In this document: positions 46,175 to 58,270 of the stretch, piece after piece
Layout: each line of letters starts with the position of its first letter
How positions within the stretch are numbered: position 1 is the first letter of the stretch
NCBI GenBank assembly: GCA_040954595.2
Contig: CM082589.2
Span: 10,788,001-10,852,000, forward strand
Source of the DNA: Balanoglossus misakiensis
Lineage: Eukaryota > Hemichordata
Direction of reading: 5' to 3'
DNA length: 64,000 nucleotides
Program-made: the position numbers and the translations under genes
The notes under the pieces: generated by a model
Told to the model about the DNA's origin: nothing
Databases searched by the model: none
What the model saw: only the letters and a program-made list of their open reading frames with translations

Positions 46175-49100
46175 CCAGAGCACACAGTAACCAGGCCATA
46201 GTGGACAGTGTTCTGCCCATTAATTTTGAGTGTTTGGTGGGGTCAACCTTTGCGACAACATTAACCAGAGCACACAGTAACCAGGCCGTAGTGGACAGTG
46301 TTCTGCCCATTAATTTTGAGTGTTTGGTGGGGTCAACCTTTGCGTCAACATTAACCAGAGCACACAGTAACCAGGCCGTAGTGGACAGTGTTCTGCCCAT
46401 TAATTTTGAGTGTTTGGTGGGGTCAACCTTTGCGTCAACATTAACCAGAGCACACAGTAACCAGGCCGTAGTGGACAGTGTTCTGCCCATTAATTTTGAG
46501 TGTTTGGTGGGGTCAACCTTTGCGTCAACATTAACCAGAGCACACAGTAACCAGGCCATAGTGGACAGTGTGCTGCCCATTAATTTTGAGTGTTTGGTGG
46601 GGTCAACCTTTGCGTCAACATTAACCAGAGCACACAGTAACCAGGCCGTAGTGGACAGTGTTCTGCCCATTAATTTTGAGTGTTTGGTGGGGTCAACCTT
46701 TGCGTCAACATTAACCAGAGCACACAGTAACCAGGCCATAGTGGACAGTGTTCTGCCCATTAATTTTGAGTGTTTGGTGGGGTCAACCTTTGCGTCAACA
46801 TTAACCAGAGCACACAGTAACCAGGCCGTAGTGGACAGTGTTCTGCCCATTAATTTTGAGTGTTTGGTGGGGTCAACCTTTGCGTCAACATTAACCAGAG
46901 CACACAGTAACCAGGCCGTAGTGGACAGTGTTCTGCCCATTAATTTTGAGTGTTTGGTGAGGTCAACCTTTGCGTCAACATTAACCAGAGCACACAGTAA
47001 CCAGGCCGTAGTGGACAGTGTTCTGCCCATTAATTTTGAGTGTTTGGTGGGGTCAACCTTTGCGTCAACATTAACCAGAGCACACAGTAACCAGGCCATA
47101 GTGGACAGTGTGCTGCCCATTAATTTTGAGTGTTTGGTGGGGTCAACCTTTGCGTCAACATTAACCAGAGCACACAGTAACCAGGCCATAGTGGACAGTG
47201 TTCTGCCCATTAATTTTGAGTGTTTGGTGGGGTCAACCTTTGCGTCAACATTAACCAGAGCACACAGTAACCAGGCCGTAGTGGACAGTGTTCTGCCCAT
47301 TAATTTTGAGTGTTTGGTGGGGTCAACCTTTGCGTCAACATTAACCAGAGCACACAGTAACCAGGCCGTAGTGGACAGTGTTCTGCCCATTAATTTTGAG
47401 TGTTTGGTGGGGTCAACCTTTGCGTCAACATTAACCAGAGCACACAGTAACCAGGCCATAGTGGACAGTGTTCTGCCCATTAGTTTTGAGTGTTTGGTGG
47501 GGTCAACCTTTGCGTCAACATTAACCAGAGCACACAGTAACCAGGCCGTAGTGGACAGTGTTCTGCCCATTAATTTTGAGTGTTTGGTGGGGTCAACCTT
47601 TGCGTCAACATTAACCAGAGCACACAGTAACCAGGCCATAGTGGACAGTGTTCTGCCCATTAATTTTGAGTGTTTGGTGGGGTCAACCTTTGCGTCAACA
47701 TTAACCAGAGCACACAGTAACCAGGCCGTAGTGGACAGTGTTCTGCCCATTAATTTTGAGTGTTTGGTGGGGTCAACCTTTGCGTCAACATTAACCAGAG
47801 CACACAGTAACCAGGCCGTAGTGGACAGTGTTCTGCCCATTAATTTTGAGTGTTTGGTGGGGTCAACCTTTGCGTCAACATTAACCAGAGCACACAGTAA
47901 CCAGGCCATAGTGGACAGTGTGCTGCCCATTAATTTTGAGTGTTTGGTGGGGTCAACCTTTGCGTCAACATTAACCAGAGCACACAGTAACCAGGCCATA
48001 GTGGACAGTGTTCTGCCCATTAATTTTGAGTGTTTGGTGGGGTCAACCTTTGCGTCAACATTAACCAGAGCACACAGTAACCAGGCCGTAGTGGACAGTG
48101 TTCTGCCCATTAATTTTGAGTGTTTGGTGGGGTCAACCTTTGCGTCAACATTAACCAGAGCACACAGTAACCAGGCCGTAGTGGACAGTGTTCTGCCCAT
48201 TAATTTTGAGTGTTTGGTGGGGTCAACCTTTGCGTCAACATTAACCAGAGCACACAGTAACCAGGCCGTAGTGGACAGTGTTCTGCCCATTAATTTTGAG
48301 TGTTTGGTGGGGTCAACCTTTGCGTCAACATTAACCAGAGCACACAGTAACCAGGCCGTAGTGGACAGTGTTCTGCCCATTAATTTTGAGTGTTTGGTGG
48401 GGTCAACCTTTGCGTCAACATTAACCAGAGCACACAGTAACCAGGCCGTAGTGGACAGTGTTCTGCCCATTAATTTTGAGTGTTTGGTGGGGTCAACCTT
48501 TGCGTCAACATTAACCAGAGCACACAGTAACCAGGCCATAGTGGACAGTGTGCTGCCCATTAATTTTGAGTGTTTGGTGGGGTCAACCTTTGCGTCAACA
48601 TTAACCAGAGCACACAGTAACCAGGCCATAGTGGACAGTGTTCTGCCCATTAATTTTGAGTGTTTGGTGGGGTCAACCTTTGCGTCAACATTAACCAGAG
48701 CACACAGTAACCAGGCCGTAGTGGACAGTGTTCTGCCCATTAATTTTGAGTGTTTGGTGGGGTCAACCTTTGCGTCAACATTAACCAGAGCACACAGTAA
48801 CCAGGCCGTAGTGGACAGTGTTCTGCCCATTAATTTTGAGTGTTTGGTGGGGTCAACCTTTGCGTCAACATTAACCAGAGCACACAGTAACCAGGCCATA
48901 GTGGACAGTGTTCTGCCCATTAATTTTGAGTGTTTGGTGGGGTCAACCTTTGCGTCAACATTAACCAGAGCACACAGTAACCAGGCCGTAGTGGACAGTG
49001 TTCTGCCCATTAATTTTGAGTGTTTGGTGGGGTCAACCTTTGCGTCAACATTAACCAGAGCACACAGTAACCAGGCCATAGTGGACAGTGTGCTGCCCAT

Positions 49101-49331
49101 TAATTTTGAGTGTTTGGTGGGGTCAACCTTTGCGTCAACATTAACCAGAGCACAGAGTAACCAGGCCATAGTGGACAGTGTTCTGCCCATTAATTTTGAG
49201 TGTTTGGTGGGGTCAATCTTTGCGTCAACATTAATCAGAGCACACAGTAACCAGGCCGTAGTGGACAGTGTTCTGCCCATTAATTTTGAGTGTTTGGTGG
49301 GGTCAACCTTTGCGTCAACATTAACCAAAGC
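46175..49331. repeat. 90-bp satellite, block 2
   Basis: Nearly all units are the 90-bp form. The order of variant units from the right end matches block 1 closely, including rare single-unit variants (GGTGAGGTCAACC, CCCATTAGTTTTG, GGGTCAATCTTTG), so this block is a copy of the right part of block 1 with its flanking element. Confidence 0.97.
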
Positions 49332-50163
49332 CACGGTTACTAGAAGAAGACGGTTAGGAAACTATTTTTTCTCCATTGTTAGATGCTCGCCTCGGTAAAC
49401 ACTTAGTGTAAACGAAAGATATCAGGTGCTAACGAGCCTGGCCGTACGAATAATGACGTCATTCCCCCACAATCCAAAGCAAACCATACTAGTGTTTACG
49501 GAATTGCTTGCACGCACAGTACGTAGACCACCAGAATTGAAGAAAACAGAACAGAGGATGGATAATTTATAAAGTCACAACACATTTATGACAATTTTGA
49601 ACTTTCAAGGACATGATGAAGCCATACATTCTTTGTCTTGACTGTGCCCTAGAGATTCGATGCGAACCAAAACAAACAAGATGGCCGCCAAAGGCTATAT
49701 CGATAATGTTAAATTAACGACTGTATCGAAATGGGTATGCAATGAATCTCAACGAAATATTCCAATTGGAATAAACGAAATAGCCCATGCAATACAAAAA
49801 GGTGTAAAATATCTAAATATATTTAAAAAAAACAGAAATGCGACCATCAGGGTTGAATTCTAGGGGTTCAAAATTCGACGCTATTTGAATCCGGATTTTA
49901 AGTTAACCACCCAAGAAACAATGGTAGAGTGTCGCAAGCCCAACAGACTATGACCGTGCACTCCATAAGCCTATATGGAACTCGTACAAAAAAAAAGTGG
50001 CGCTGTACTCTGACGAAAAAGGGCAGATGAAGGGGTTCAAAAATTAGCTACGTTCCCCAATACAACCCCACATAGCGGTTCGGACATGGACTCTCCTAGC
50101 TAACACCTCGTTCACACCTTCCGAACAATAGAGTTTCCTAACCGTCTTCTTCTAGTAACCGTG
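49332..50163. mobile_element. DNA element in the satellite, copy 2 (832 bp)
   Basis: Same as copy 1, 3989 bp further on. Visible differences are one base in the right terminus (AACCGTCTTC here, AACCATCTTC in copy 1) and CCAAAGC rather than CCAGAGC at the left flank. Contains the 67-codon frame at 49660-49863. Confidence 0.88.
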
Positions 50164-51854
50164 CCAGAGCACACAGTAACCAGGCCATAGTGGACAGTGT
50201 TCTGCCCATTAATTTTGAGTGTTTGGTGGGGTCAACCTTTGCGTCAACATTAACCAGAGCACACAGTAACCAGGCCGTAGTGGACAGTGTTCTGCCCATT
50301 AATTTTGAGTGTTTGGTGGGGTCAACCTTTGCGTCAACATTAACTAGGCCAGAGTGGCCAGTATCGTGCCCATTAATTTTGAGTGTTTGGTGGGGTCAAC
50401 CTTTGCGTCAACATTAACTAGGCCAGAGTGGCCAGTATCGTGCCCATTAATTTTGAGTGTTTGGTGGGGTCAACCTTTGCGTCAACATTAACTAGGCCAG
50501 AGTGGCCAGTATCATGCCCATTAATTTTGAGTGTTTGGTGGGGTCAACCTTTGCGTCAACATTAACTAGGCCAGAGTGGCCAGTATCCTGCCCATTAATT
50601 TTGAGTGTTTGGTGGGGTCAACCTTTGCATCAACATTAACCAGGCCAGAGTGGCCAGTGTCGTGCCCATTAATTTTGAGTTTTTGGTGGGGTCAACCTTG
50701 GCATCAACATTAACTAGGCCAGAGTGGCCAGTATCGTGCCCATTAATTTTGAGTGTTTGGTGGGGTCAACCTTTGCGTCAACATTAACTAGGCCAGAGTG
50801 GCCAGTATCGTGCCCATTAATTTTGAGTGTTTGGTGGGGGTCAACCTTTGCGTCAACATTAACCAGAGCACACAGTAACCAGGCCGTAGTGGACAGTGTT
50901 CTGCCCATTAATTTTGAGTGTTTGGTGGGGTCAACCTTTGCGTCAACATTAACTAGGCCAGAGTGGCCAGTATCGTGCCCATTAATTTTGTGTGTTTGGT
51001 GGGGTCAACCTTTGCGTCAACATTAACTAGGCCAGAGTGGCCAGTATCATGCCCATTAATTTTGAGTGTTTGGTGGGGTCAACCTTTGCGTCAACATTAA
51101 CTAGGCCAGAGTGGCCAGTATCCTGCCCATTAATTTTGAGTGTTTGGTGGGGTCAACCTTTGCATCAACATTAACCAGGCCAGAGTGGCCAGTGTCGTGC
51201 CCATTAATTTTGAGTTTTTGGTGGGGTCAACCTTGGCATCAACATTAACTAGGCCAGAGTGGCCAGTATCGTGCCCATTAATTTTGAGTGTTTGGTGGGG
51301 TCAACCTTTGCGTCAACATTAACTAGGCCAGAGTGGCCAGTATCGTGCCCATTAATTTTGAGTGTTTGGTGGGGGTCAACCTTTGCGTCAACATTAACCA
51401 GAGCACACAGTAACCAGGCCGTAGTGGACAGTGTTCTGCCCATTAATTTTGAGTGTTTGGTGGGGTCAACCTTTGCGTCAACATTAACCAGAGCACACAG
51501 TAACCAGGCCGTAGTGGACAGTGTTCTGCCCATTAATTTTGAGTGTTTGGTGGGGTCAACCTTTGCGTCAACATTAACCAGAGCACACAGTAACCAGGCC
51601 ATAGTGGACAGTGTGCTGCCCATTAATTTTGAGTGTTTGGTGGGGTCAACCTTTGCGTCAACATTAACCAGAGCACAGAGTAACCAGGCCATAGTGGACA
51701 GTGTTCTGCCCATTAATTTTGAGTGTTTGGTGGGGTCAATCTTTGCGTCAACATTAATCAGAGCACACAGTAACCAGGCCGTAGTGGACAGTGTTCTGCC
51801 CATTAATTTTGAGTGTTTGGTGGGGTCAACCTTTGCGTCAACATTAACCAGAGC
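50164..51854. repeat. 90/74-bp satellite, block 3, rich in 74-bp units
   Basis: Mostly 74-bp units from 50344 to 51370, including variants GTATCATGCC, GTATCCTGCC and a TTTTTGGTGGGG unit. This stretch is itself duplicated with a 535-bp period (for example 50605 and 51140). The right part returns to 90-bp units with the same variant order as the end of block 1. Confidence 0.96.
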
Positions 51855-52686
51855 CACGGTTACTAGAAGAAGACGGTTAGGAAACTATTTTTTCTCCATT
51901 GTTAGATGCTCGCCTCGGTAAACACTTAGTGTAAACGAAAGATATCAGGTGCTAACGAGCCTGGCCGTACGAATAATGACGTCATTCCCCCACAATCCAA
52001 AGCAAACCATACTAGTGTTTACGGAATTGCTTGCACGCACAGTACGTAGACCACCAGAATTGAAGAAAACAGAACAGAGGATGGATAATTTATAAAGTCA
52101 CAACACATTTATGACAATTTTGAACTTTCAAGGACATGATGAAGCCATACATTCTTTGTCTTGACTGTGCCCTAGAGATTCGATGCGAACCAAAACAAAC
52201 AAGATGGCCGCCAAAGGCTATATCGATAATGTTAAATTAACGACTGTATCGAAATGGGTATGCAATGAATCTCAACGAAATATTCCAATTGGAATAAACG
52301 AAATAGCCCATGCAATACAAAAAGGTGTAAAATATCTAAATATATTTAAAAAAAACAGAAATGCGACCATCAGGGTTGAATTCTAGGGGTTCAAAATTCG
52401 ACGCTATTTGAATCCGGATTTTAAGTTAACCACCCAAGAAACAATGGTAGAGTGTCGCAAGCCCAACAGACTATGACCGTGCACTCCATAAGCCTATATG
52501 GAACTCGTACAAAAAAAAAGTGGCGCTGTACTCTGACGAAAAAGGGCAGATGAAGGGGTTCAAAAATTAGCTACGTTCCCCAATACAACCCCACATAGCG
52601 GTTCGGACATGGACTCTCCTAGCTAACACCTCGTTCACACCTTCCGAACAATAGAGTTTCCTAACCATCTTCTTCTAGTAACCGTG
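51855..52686. mobile_element. DNA element in the satellite, copy 3 (832 bp)
   Basis: Lies 6512 bp after copy 1 and shares its diagnostic bases (left flank CCAGAGC, right terminus AACCATCTTC). Contains the 67-codon frame at 52183-52386. Confidence 0.88.
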
Positions 52687-55600
52687 CCAGAGCACACAGT
52701 AACCAGGCCATAGTGGACAGTGTTCTGCCCATTAATTTTGAGTGTTTGGTGGGGTCAACCTTTGCGACAACATTAACCAGAGCACACAGTAACCAGGCCG
52801 TAGTGGACAGTGTTCTGCCCATTAATTTTGAGTGTTTGGTGGGGTCAACCTTTGCGTCAACATTAACCAGAGCACACAGTAACCAGGCCGTAGTGGACAG
52901 TGTTCTGCCCATTAATTTTGAGTGTTTGGTGGGGTCAACCTTTGCGTCAACATTAACCAGAGCACACAGTAACCAGGCCGTAGTGGACAGTGTTCTGCCC
53001 ATTAATTTTGAGTGTTTGGTGGGGTCAACCTTTGCGTCAACATTAACCAGAGCACACAGTAACCAGGCCATAGTGGACAGTGTGCTGCCCATTAATTTTG
53101 AGTGTTTGGTGGGGTCAACCTTTGCGTCAACATTAACCAGAGCACACAGTAACCAGGCCGTAGTGGACAGTGTTCTGCCCATTAATTTTGAGTGTTTGGT
53201 GGGGTCAACCTTTGCGTCAACATTAACCAGAGCACACAGTAACCAGGCCATAGTGGACAGTGTTCTGCCCATTAATTTTGAGTGTTTGGTGGGGTCAACC
53301 TTTGCGTCAACATTAACCAGAGCACACAGTAACCAGGCCGTAGTGGACAGTGTTCTGCCCATTAATTTTGAGTGTTTGGTGGGGTCAACCTTTGCGTCAA
53401 CATTAACCAGAGCACACAGTAACCAGGCCGTAGTGGACAGTGTTCTGCCCATTAATTTTGAGTGTTTGGTGAGGTCAACCTTTGCGTCAACATTAACCAG
53501 AGCACACAGTAACCAGGCCGTAGTGGACAGTGTTCTGCCCATTAATTTTGAGTGTTTGGTGGGGTCAACCTTTGCGTCAACATTAACCAGAGCACACAGT
53601 AACCAGGCCATAGTGGACAGTGTGCTGCCCATTAATTTTGAGTGTTTGGTGGGGTCAACCTTTGCGTCAACATTAACCAGAGCACACAGTAACCAGGCCA
53701 TAGTGGACAGTGTTCTGCCCATTAATTTTGAGTGTTTGGTGGGGTCAACCTTTGCGTCAACATTAACCAGAGCACACAGTAACCAGGCCGTAGTGGACAG
53801 TGTTCTGCCCATTAATTTTGAGTGTTTGGTGGGGTCAACCTTTGCGTCAACATTAACCAGAGCACACAGTAACCAGGCCGTAGTGGACAGTGTTCTGCCC
53901 ATTAATTTTGAGTGTTTGGTGGGGTCAACCTTTGCGTCAACATTAACCAGAGCACACAGTAACCAGGCCATAGTGGACAGTGTTCTGCCCATTAGTTTTG
54001 AGTGTTTGGTGGGGTCAACCTTTGCGTCAACATTAACCAGAGCACACAGTAACCAGGCCGTAGTGGACAGTGTTCTGCCCATTAATTTTGAGTGTTTGGT
54101 GGGGTCAACCTTTGCGTCAACATTAACCAGAGCACACAGTAACCAGGCCATAGTGGACAGTGTTCTGCCCATTAATTTTGAGTGTTTGGTGGGGTCAACC
54201 TTTGCGTCAACATTAACCAGAGCACACAGTAACCAGGCCGTAGTGGACAGTGTTCTGCCCATTAATTTTGAGTGTTTGGTGGGGTCAACCTTTGCGTCAA
54301 CATTAACCAGAGCACACAGTAACCAGGCCGTAGTGGACAGTGTTCTGCCCATTAATTTTGAGTGTTTGGTGGGGTCAACCTTTGCGTCAACATTAACCAG
54401 AGCACACAGTAACCAGGCCATAGTGGACAGTGTGCTGCCCATTAATTTTGAGTGTTTGGTGGGGTCAACCTTTGCGTCAACATTAACCAGAGCACACAGT
54501 AACCAGGCCATAGTGGACAGTGTTCTGCCCATTAATTTTGAGTGTTTGGTGGGGTCAACCTTTGCGTCAACATTAACCAGAGCACACAGTAACCAGGCCG
54601 TAGTGGACAGTGTTCTGCCCATTAATTTTGAGTGTTTGGTGGGGTCAACCTTTGCGTCAACATTAACCAGAGCACACAGTAACCAGGCCGTAGTGGACAG
54701 TGTTCTGCCCATTAATTTTGAGTGTTTGGTGGGGTCAACCTTTGCGTCAACATTAACCAGAGCACACAGTAACCAGGCCGTAGTGGACAGTGTTCTGCCC
54801 ATTAATTTTGAGTGTTTGGTGGGGTCAACCTTTGCGTCAACATTAACCAGAGCACACAGTAACCAGGCCGTAGTGGACAGTGTTCTGCCCATTAATTTTG
54901 AGTGTTTGGTGGGGTCAACCTTTGCGTCAACATTAACCAGAGCACACAGTAACCAGGCCGTAGTGGACAGTGTTCTGCCCATTAATTTTGAGTGTTTGGT
55001 GGGGTCAACCTTTGCGTCAACATTAACCAGAGCACACAGTAACCAGGCCATAGTGGACAGTGTGCTGCCCATTAATTTTGAGTGTTTGGTGGGGTCAACC
55101 TTTGCGTCAACATTAACCAGAGCACACAGTAACCAGGCCATAGTGGACAGTGTTCTGCCCATTAATTTTGAGTGTTTGGTGGGGTCAACCTTTGCGTCAA
55201 CATTAACCAGAGCACACAGTAACCAGGCCGTAGTGGACAGTGTTCTGCCCATTAATTTTGAGTGTTTGGTGGGGTCAACCTTTGCGTCAACATTAACCAG
55301 AGCACACAGTAACCAGGCCGTAGTGGACAGTGTTCTGCCCATTAATTTTGAGTGTTTGGTGGGGTCAACCTTTGCGTCAACATTAACCAGAGCACACAGT
55401 AACCAGGCCATAGTGGACAGTGTTCTGCCCATTAATTTTGAGTGTTTGGTGGGGTCAACCTTTGCGTCAACATTAACCAGAGCACACAGTAACCAGGCCG
55501 TAGTGGACAGTGTTCTGCCCATTAATTTTGAGTGTTTGGTGGGGTCAACCTTTGCGTCAACATTAACCAGAGCACACAGTAACCAGGCCATAGTGGACAG

Positions 55601-55843
55601 TGTGCTGCCCATTAATTTTGAGTGTTTGGTGGGGTCAACCTTTGCGTCAACATTAACCAGAGCACAGAGTAACCAGGCCATAGTGGACAGTGTTCTGCCC
55701 ATTAATTTTGAGTGTTTGGTGGGGTCAATCTTTGCGTCAACATTAATCAGAGCACACAGTAACCAGGCCGTAGTGGACAGTGTTCTGCCCATTAATTTTG
55801 AGTGTTTGGTGGGGTCAACCTTTGCGTCAACATTAACCAAAGC
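52687..55843. repeat. 90-bp satellite, block 4
   Basis: Copy of block 2 displaced by exactly 6512 bp. All rare unit variants that I compared occur at the same relative positions. Confidence 0.97.
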
Positions 55844-56675
55844 CACGGTTACTAGAAGAAGACGGTTAGGAAACTATTTTTTCTCCATTGTTAGATGCTC
55901 GCCTCGGTAAACACTTAGTGTAAACGAAAGATATCAGGTGCTAACGAGCCTGGCCGTACGAATAATGACGTCATTCCCCCACAATCCAAAGCAAACCATA
56001 CTAGTGTTTACGGAATTGCTTGCACGCACAGTACGTAGACCACCAGAATTGAAGAAAACAGAACAGAGGATGGATAATTTATAAAGTCACAACACATTTA
56101 TGACAATTTTGAACTTTCAAGGACATGATGAAGCCATACATTCTTTGTCTTGACTGTGCCCTAGAGATTCGATGCGAACCAAAACAAACAAGATGGCCGC
56201 CAAAGGCTATATCGATAATGTTAAATTAACGACTGTATCGAAATGGGTATGCAATGAATCTCAACGAAATATTCCAATTGGAATAAACGAAATAGCCCAT
56301 GCAATACAAAAAGGTGTAAAATATCTAAATATATTTAAAAAAAACAGAAATGCGACCATCAGGGTTGAATTCTAGGGGTTCAAAATTCGACGCTATTTGA
56401 ATCCGGATTTTAAGTTAACCACCCAAGAAACAATGGTAGAGTGTCGCAAGCCCAACAGACTATGACCGTGCACTCCATAAGCCTATATGGAACTCGTACA
56501 AAAAAAAAGTGGCGCTGTACTCTGACGAAAAAGGGCAGATGAAGGGGTTCAAAAATTAGCTACGTTCCCCAATACAACCCCACATAGCGGTTCGGACATG
56601 GACTCTCCTAGCTAACACCTCGTTCACACCTTCCGAACAATAGAGTTTCCTAACCGTCTTCTTCTAGTAACCGTG
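55844..56675. mobile_element. DNA element in the satellite, copy 4 (832 bp)
   Basis: Lies 6512 bp after copy 2 and shares its diagnostic bases (left flank CCAAAGC, right terminus AACCGTCTTC). Contains the 67-codon frame at 56172-56375. Confidence 0.88.
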
Positions 56676-57954
56676 CCAGAGCACACAGTAACCAGGCCAT
56701 AGTGGACAGTGTTCTGCCCATTAATTTTGAGTGTTTGGTGGGGTCAACCTTTGCGTCAACATTAACCAGAGCACACAGTAACCAGGCCGTAGTGGACAGT
56801 GTTCTGCCCATTAATTTTGAGTGTTTGGTGGGGTCAACCTTTGCGTCAACATTAACTAGGCCAGAGTGGCCAGTATCGTGCCCATTAATTTTGAGTGTTT
56901 GGTGGGGTCAACCTTTGCGTCAACATTAACTAGGCCAGAGTGGCCAGTATCGTGCCCATTAATTTTGAGTGTTTGGTGGGGTCAACCTTTGCGTCAACAT
57001 TAACTAGGCCAGAGTGGCCAGTATCATGCCCATTAATTTTGAGTGTTTGGTGGGGTCAACCTTTGCGTCAACATTAACTAGGCCAGAGTGGCCAGTATCC
57101 TGCCCATTAATTTTGAGTGTTTGGTGGGGTCAACCTTTGCATCAACATTAACCAGGCCAGAGTGGCCAGTGTCGTGCCCATTAATTTTGAGTTTTTGGTG
57201 GGGTCAACCTTGGCATCAACATTAACTAGGCCAGAGTGGCCAGTATCGTGCCCATTAATTTTGAGTGTTTGGTGGGGTCAACCTTTGCGTCAACATTAAC
57301 TAGGCCAGAGTGGCCAGTATCGTGCCCATTAATTTTGAGTGTTTGGTGGGGGTCAACCTTTGCGTCAACATTAACCAGAGCACACAGTAACCAGGCCGTA
57401 GTGGACAGTGTTCTGCCCATTAATTTTGAGTGTTTGGTGGGGTCAACCTTTGCGTCAACATTAACTAGGCCAGAGTGGCCAGTATCGTGCCCATTAATTT
57501 TGTGTGTTTGGTGGGGTCAACCTTTGCGTCAACATTAACTAGGCCAGAGTGGCCAGTATCATGCCCATTAATTTTGAGTGTTTGGTGGGGTCAACCTTTG
57601 CGTCAACATTAACTAGGCCAGAGTGGCCAGTATCCTGCCCATTAATTTTGAGTGTTTGGTGGGGTCAACCTTTGCATCAACATTAACCAGGCCAGAGTGG
57701 CCAGTGTCGTGCCCATTAATTTTGAGTTTTTGGTGGGGTCAACCTTGGCATCAACATTAACTAGGCCAGAGTGGCCAGTATCGTGCCCATTAATTTTGAG
57801 TGTTTGGTGGGGTCAACCTTTGCGTCAACATTAACTAGGCCAGAGTGGCCAGTATCGTGCCCATTAATTTTGAGTGTTTGGTGGGGGTCAACCTTTGCGT
57901 CAACATTAACCAGAGCACACAGTAACCAGGCCGTAGTGGACAGTGTTCTGCCCA
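56676..57954. repeat. 90/74-bp satellite, block 5
   Basis: Copy of block 3 (offset 6512 bp), cut by the piggyBac at the TTAA of a CCCATTAATTTTGAG unit. The unit resumes on the other side of the transposon at 61942. Confidence 0.97.
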
Positions 57955-57958
57955 TTAA
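57955..57958. other. TTAA target duplication, left of piggyBac
   Basis: Part of the satellite word CCCATTAA. The partner copy is at 61942-61945, where the satellite continues with TTTTGAGTG. Confidence 0.95.
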
Positions 57959-58270
57959 CCCCTTGAGTACCTTGAGTGCCGGATAAAAACGGCTTTGTAA
58001 CAATTAGTTATATACCTTGAGTGCCGGAAATAAACGTCATAAACTAACTGACATCTGGGATTTTTTCATTACGTGGTACCACGCTTTTCAACTGATTGCT
58101 CGACGATGTCCGTAACCGACCTGAATGAGTTTGCGCCCTCATGAGTCCGAGTACGGCCACATGTTTGCCCTGAGCAAGTAACCCTTGACCCTGACGTCAA
58201 AAGGTCAATGTAATGATTGTGATTCATTCGATTTGTCGCACACGGAAGTGATGAAAAAGACGTTCGCGCT

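Noticed and set aside
41842-55910. Giant plus- and minus-strand open frames through the 90-bp satellite as repeat proteins
   Set aside because: Open frames on both strands follow from a stop-free unit whose length is a multiple of three. Variants show no bias to silent change and there is no start context, signal peptide or splice structure.
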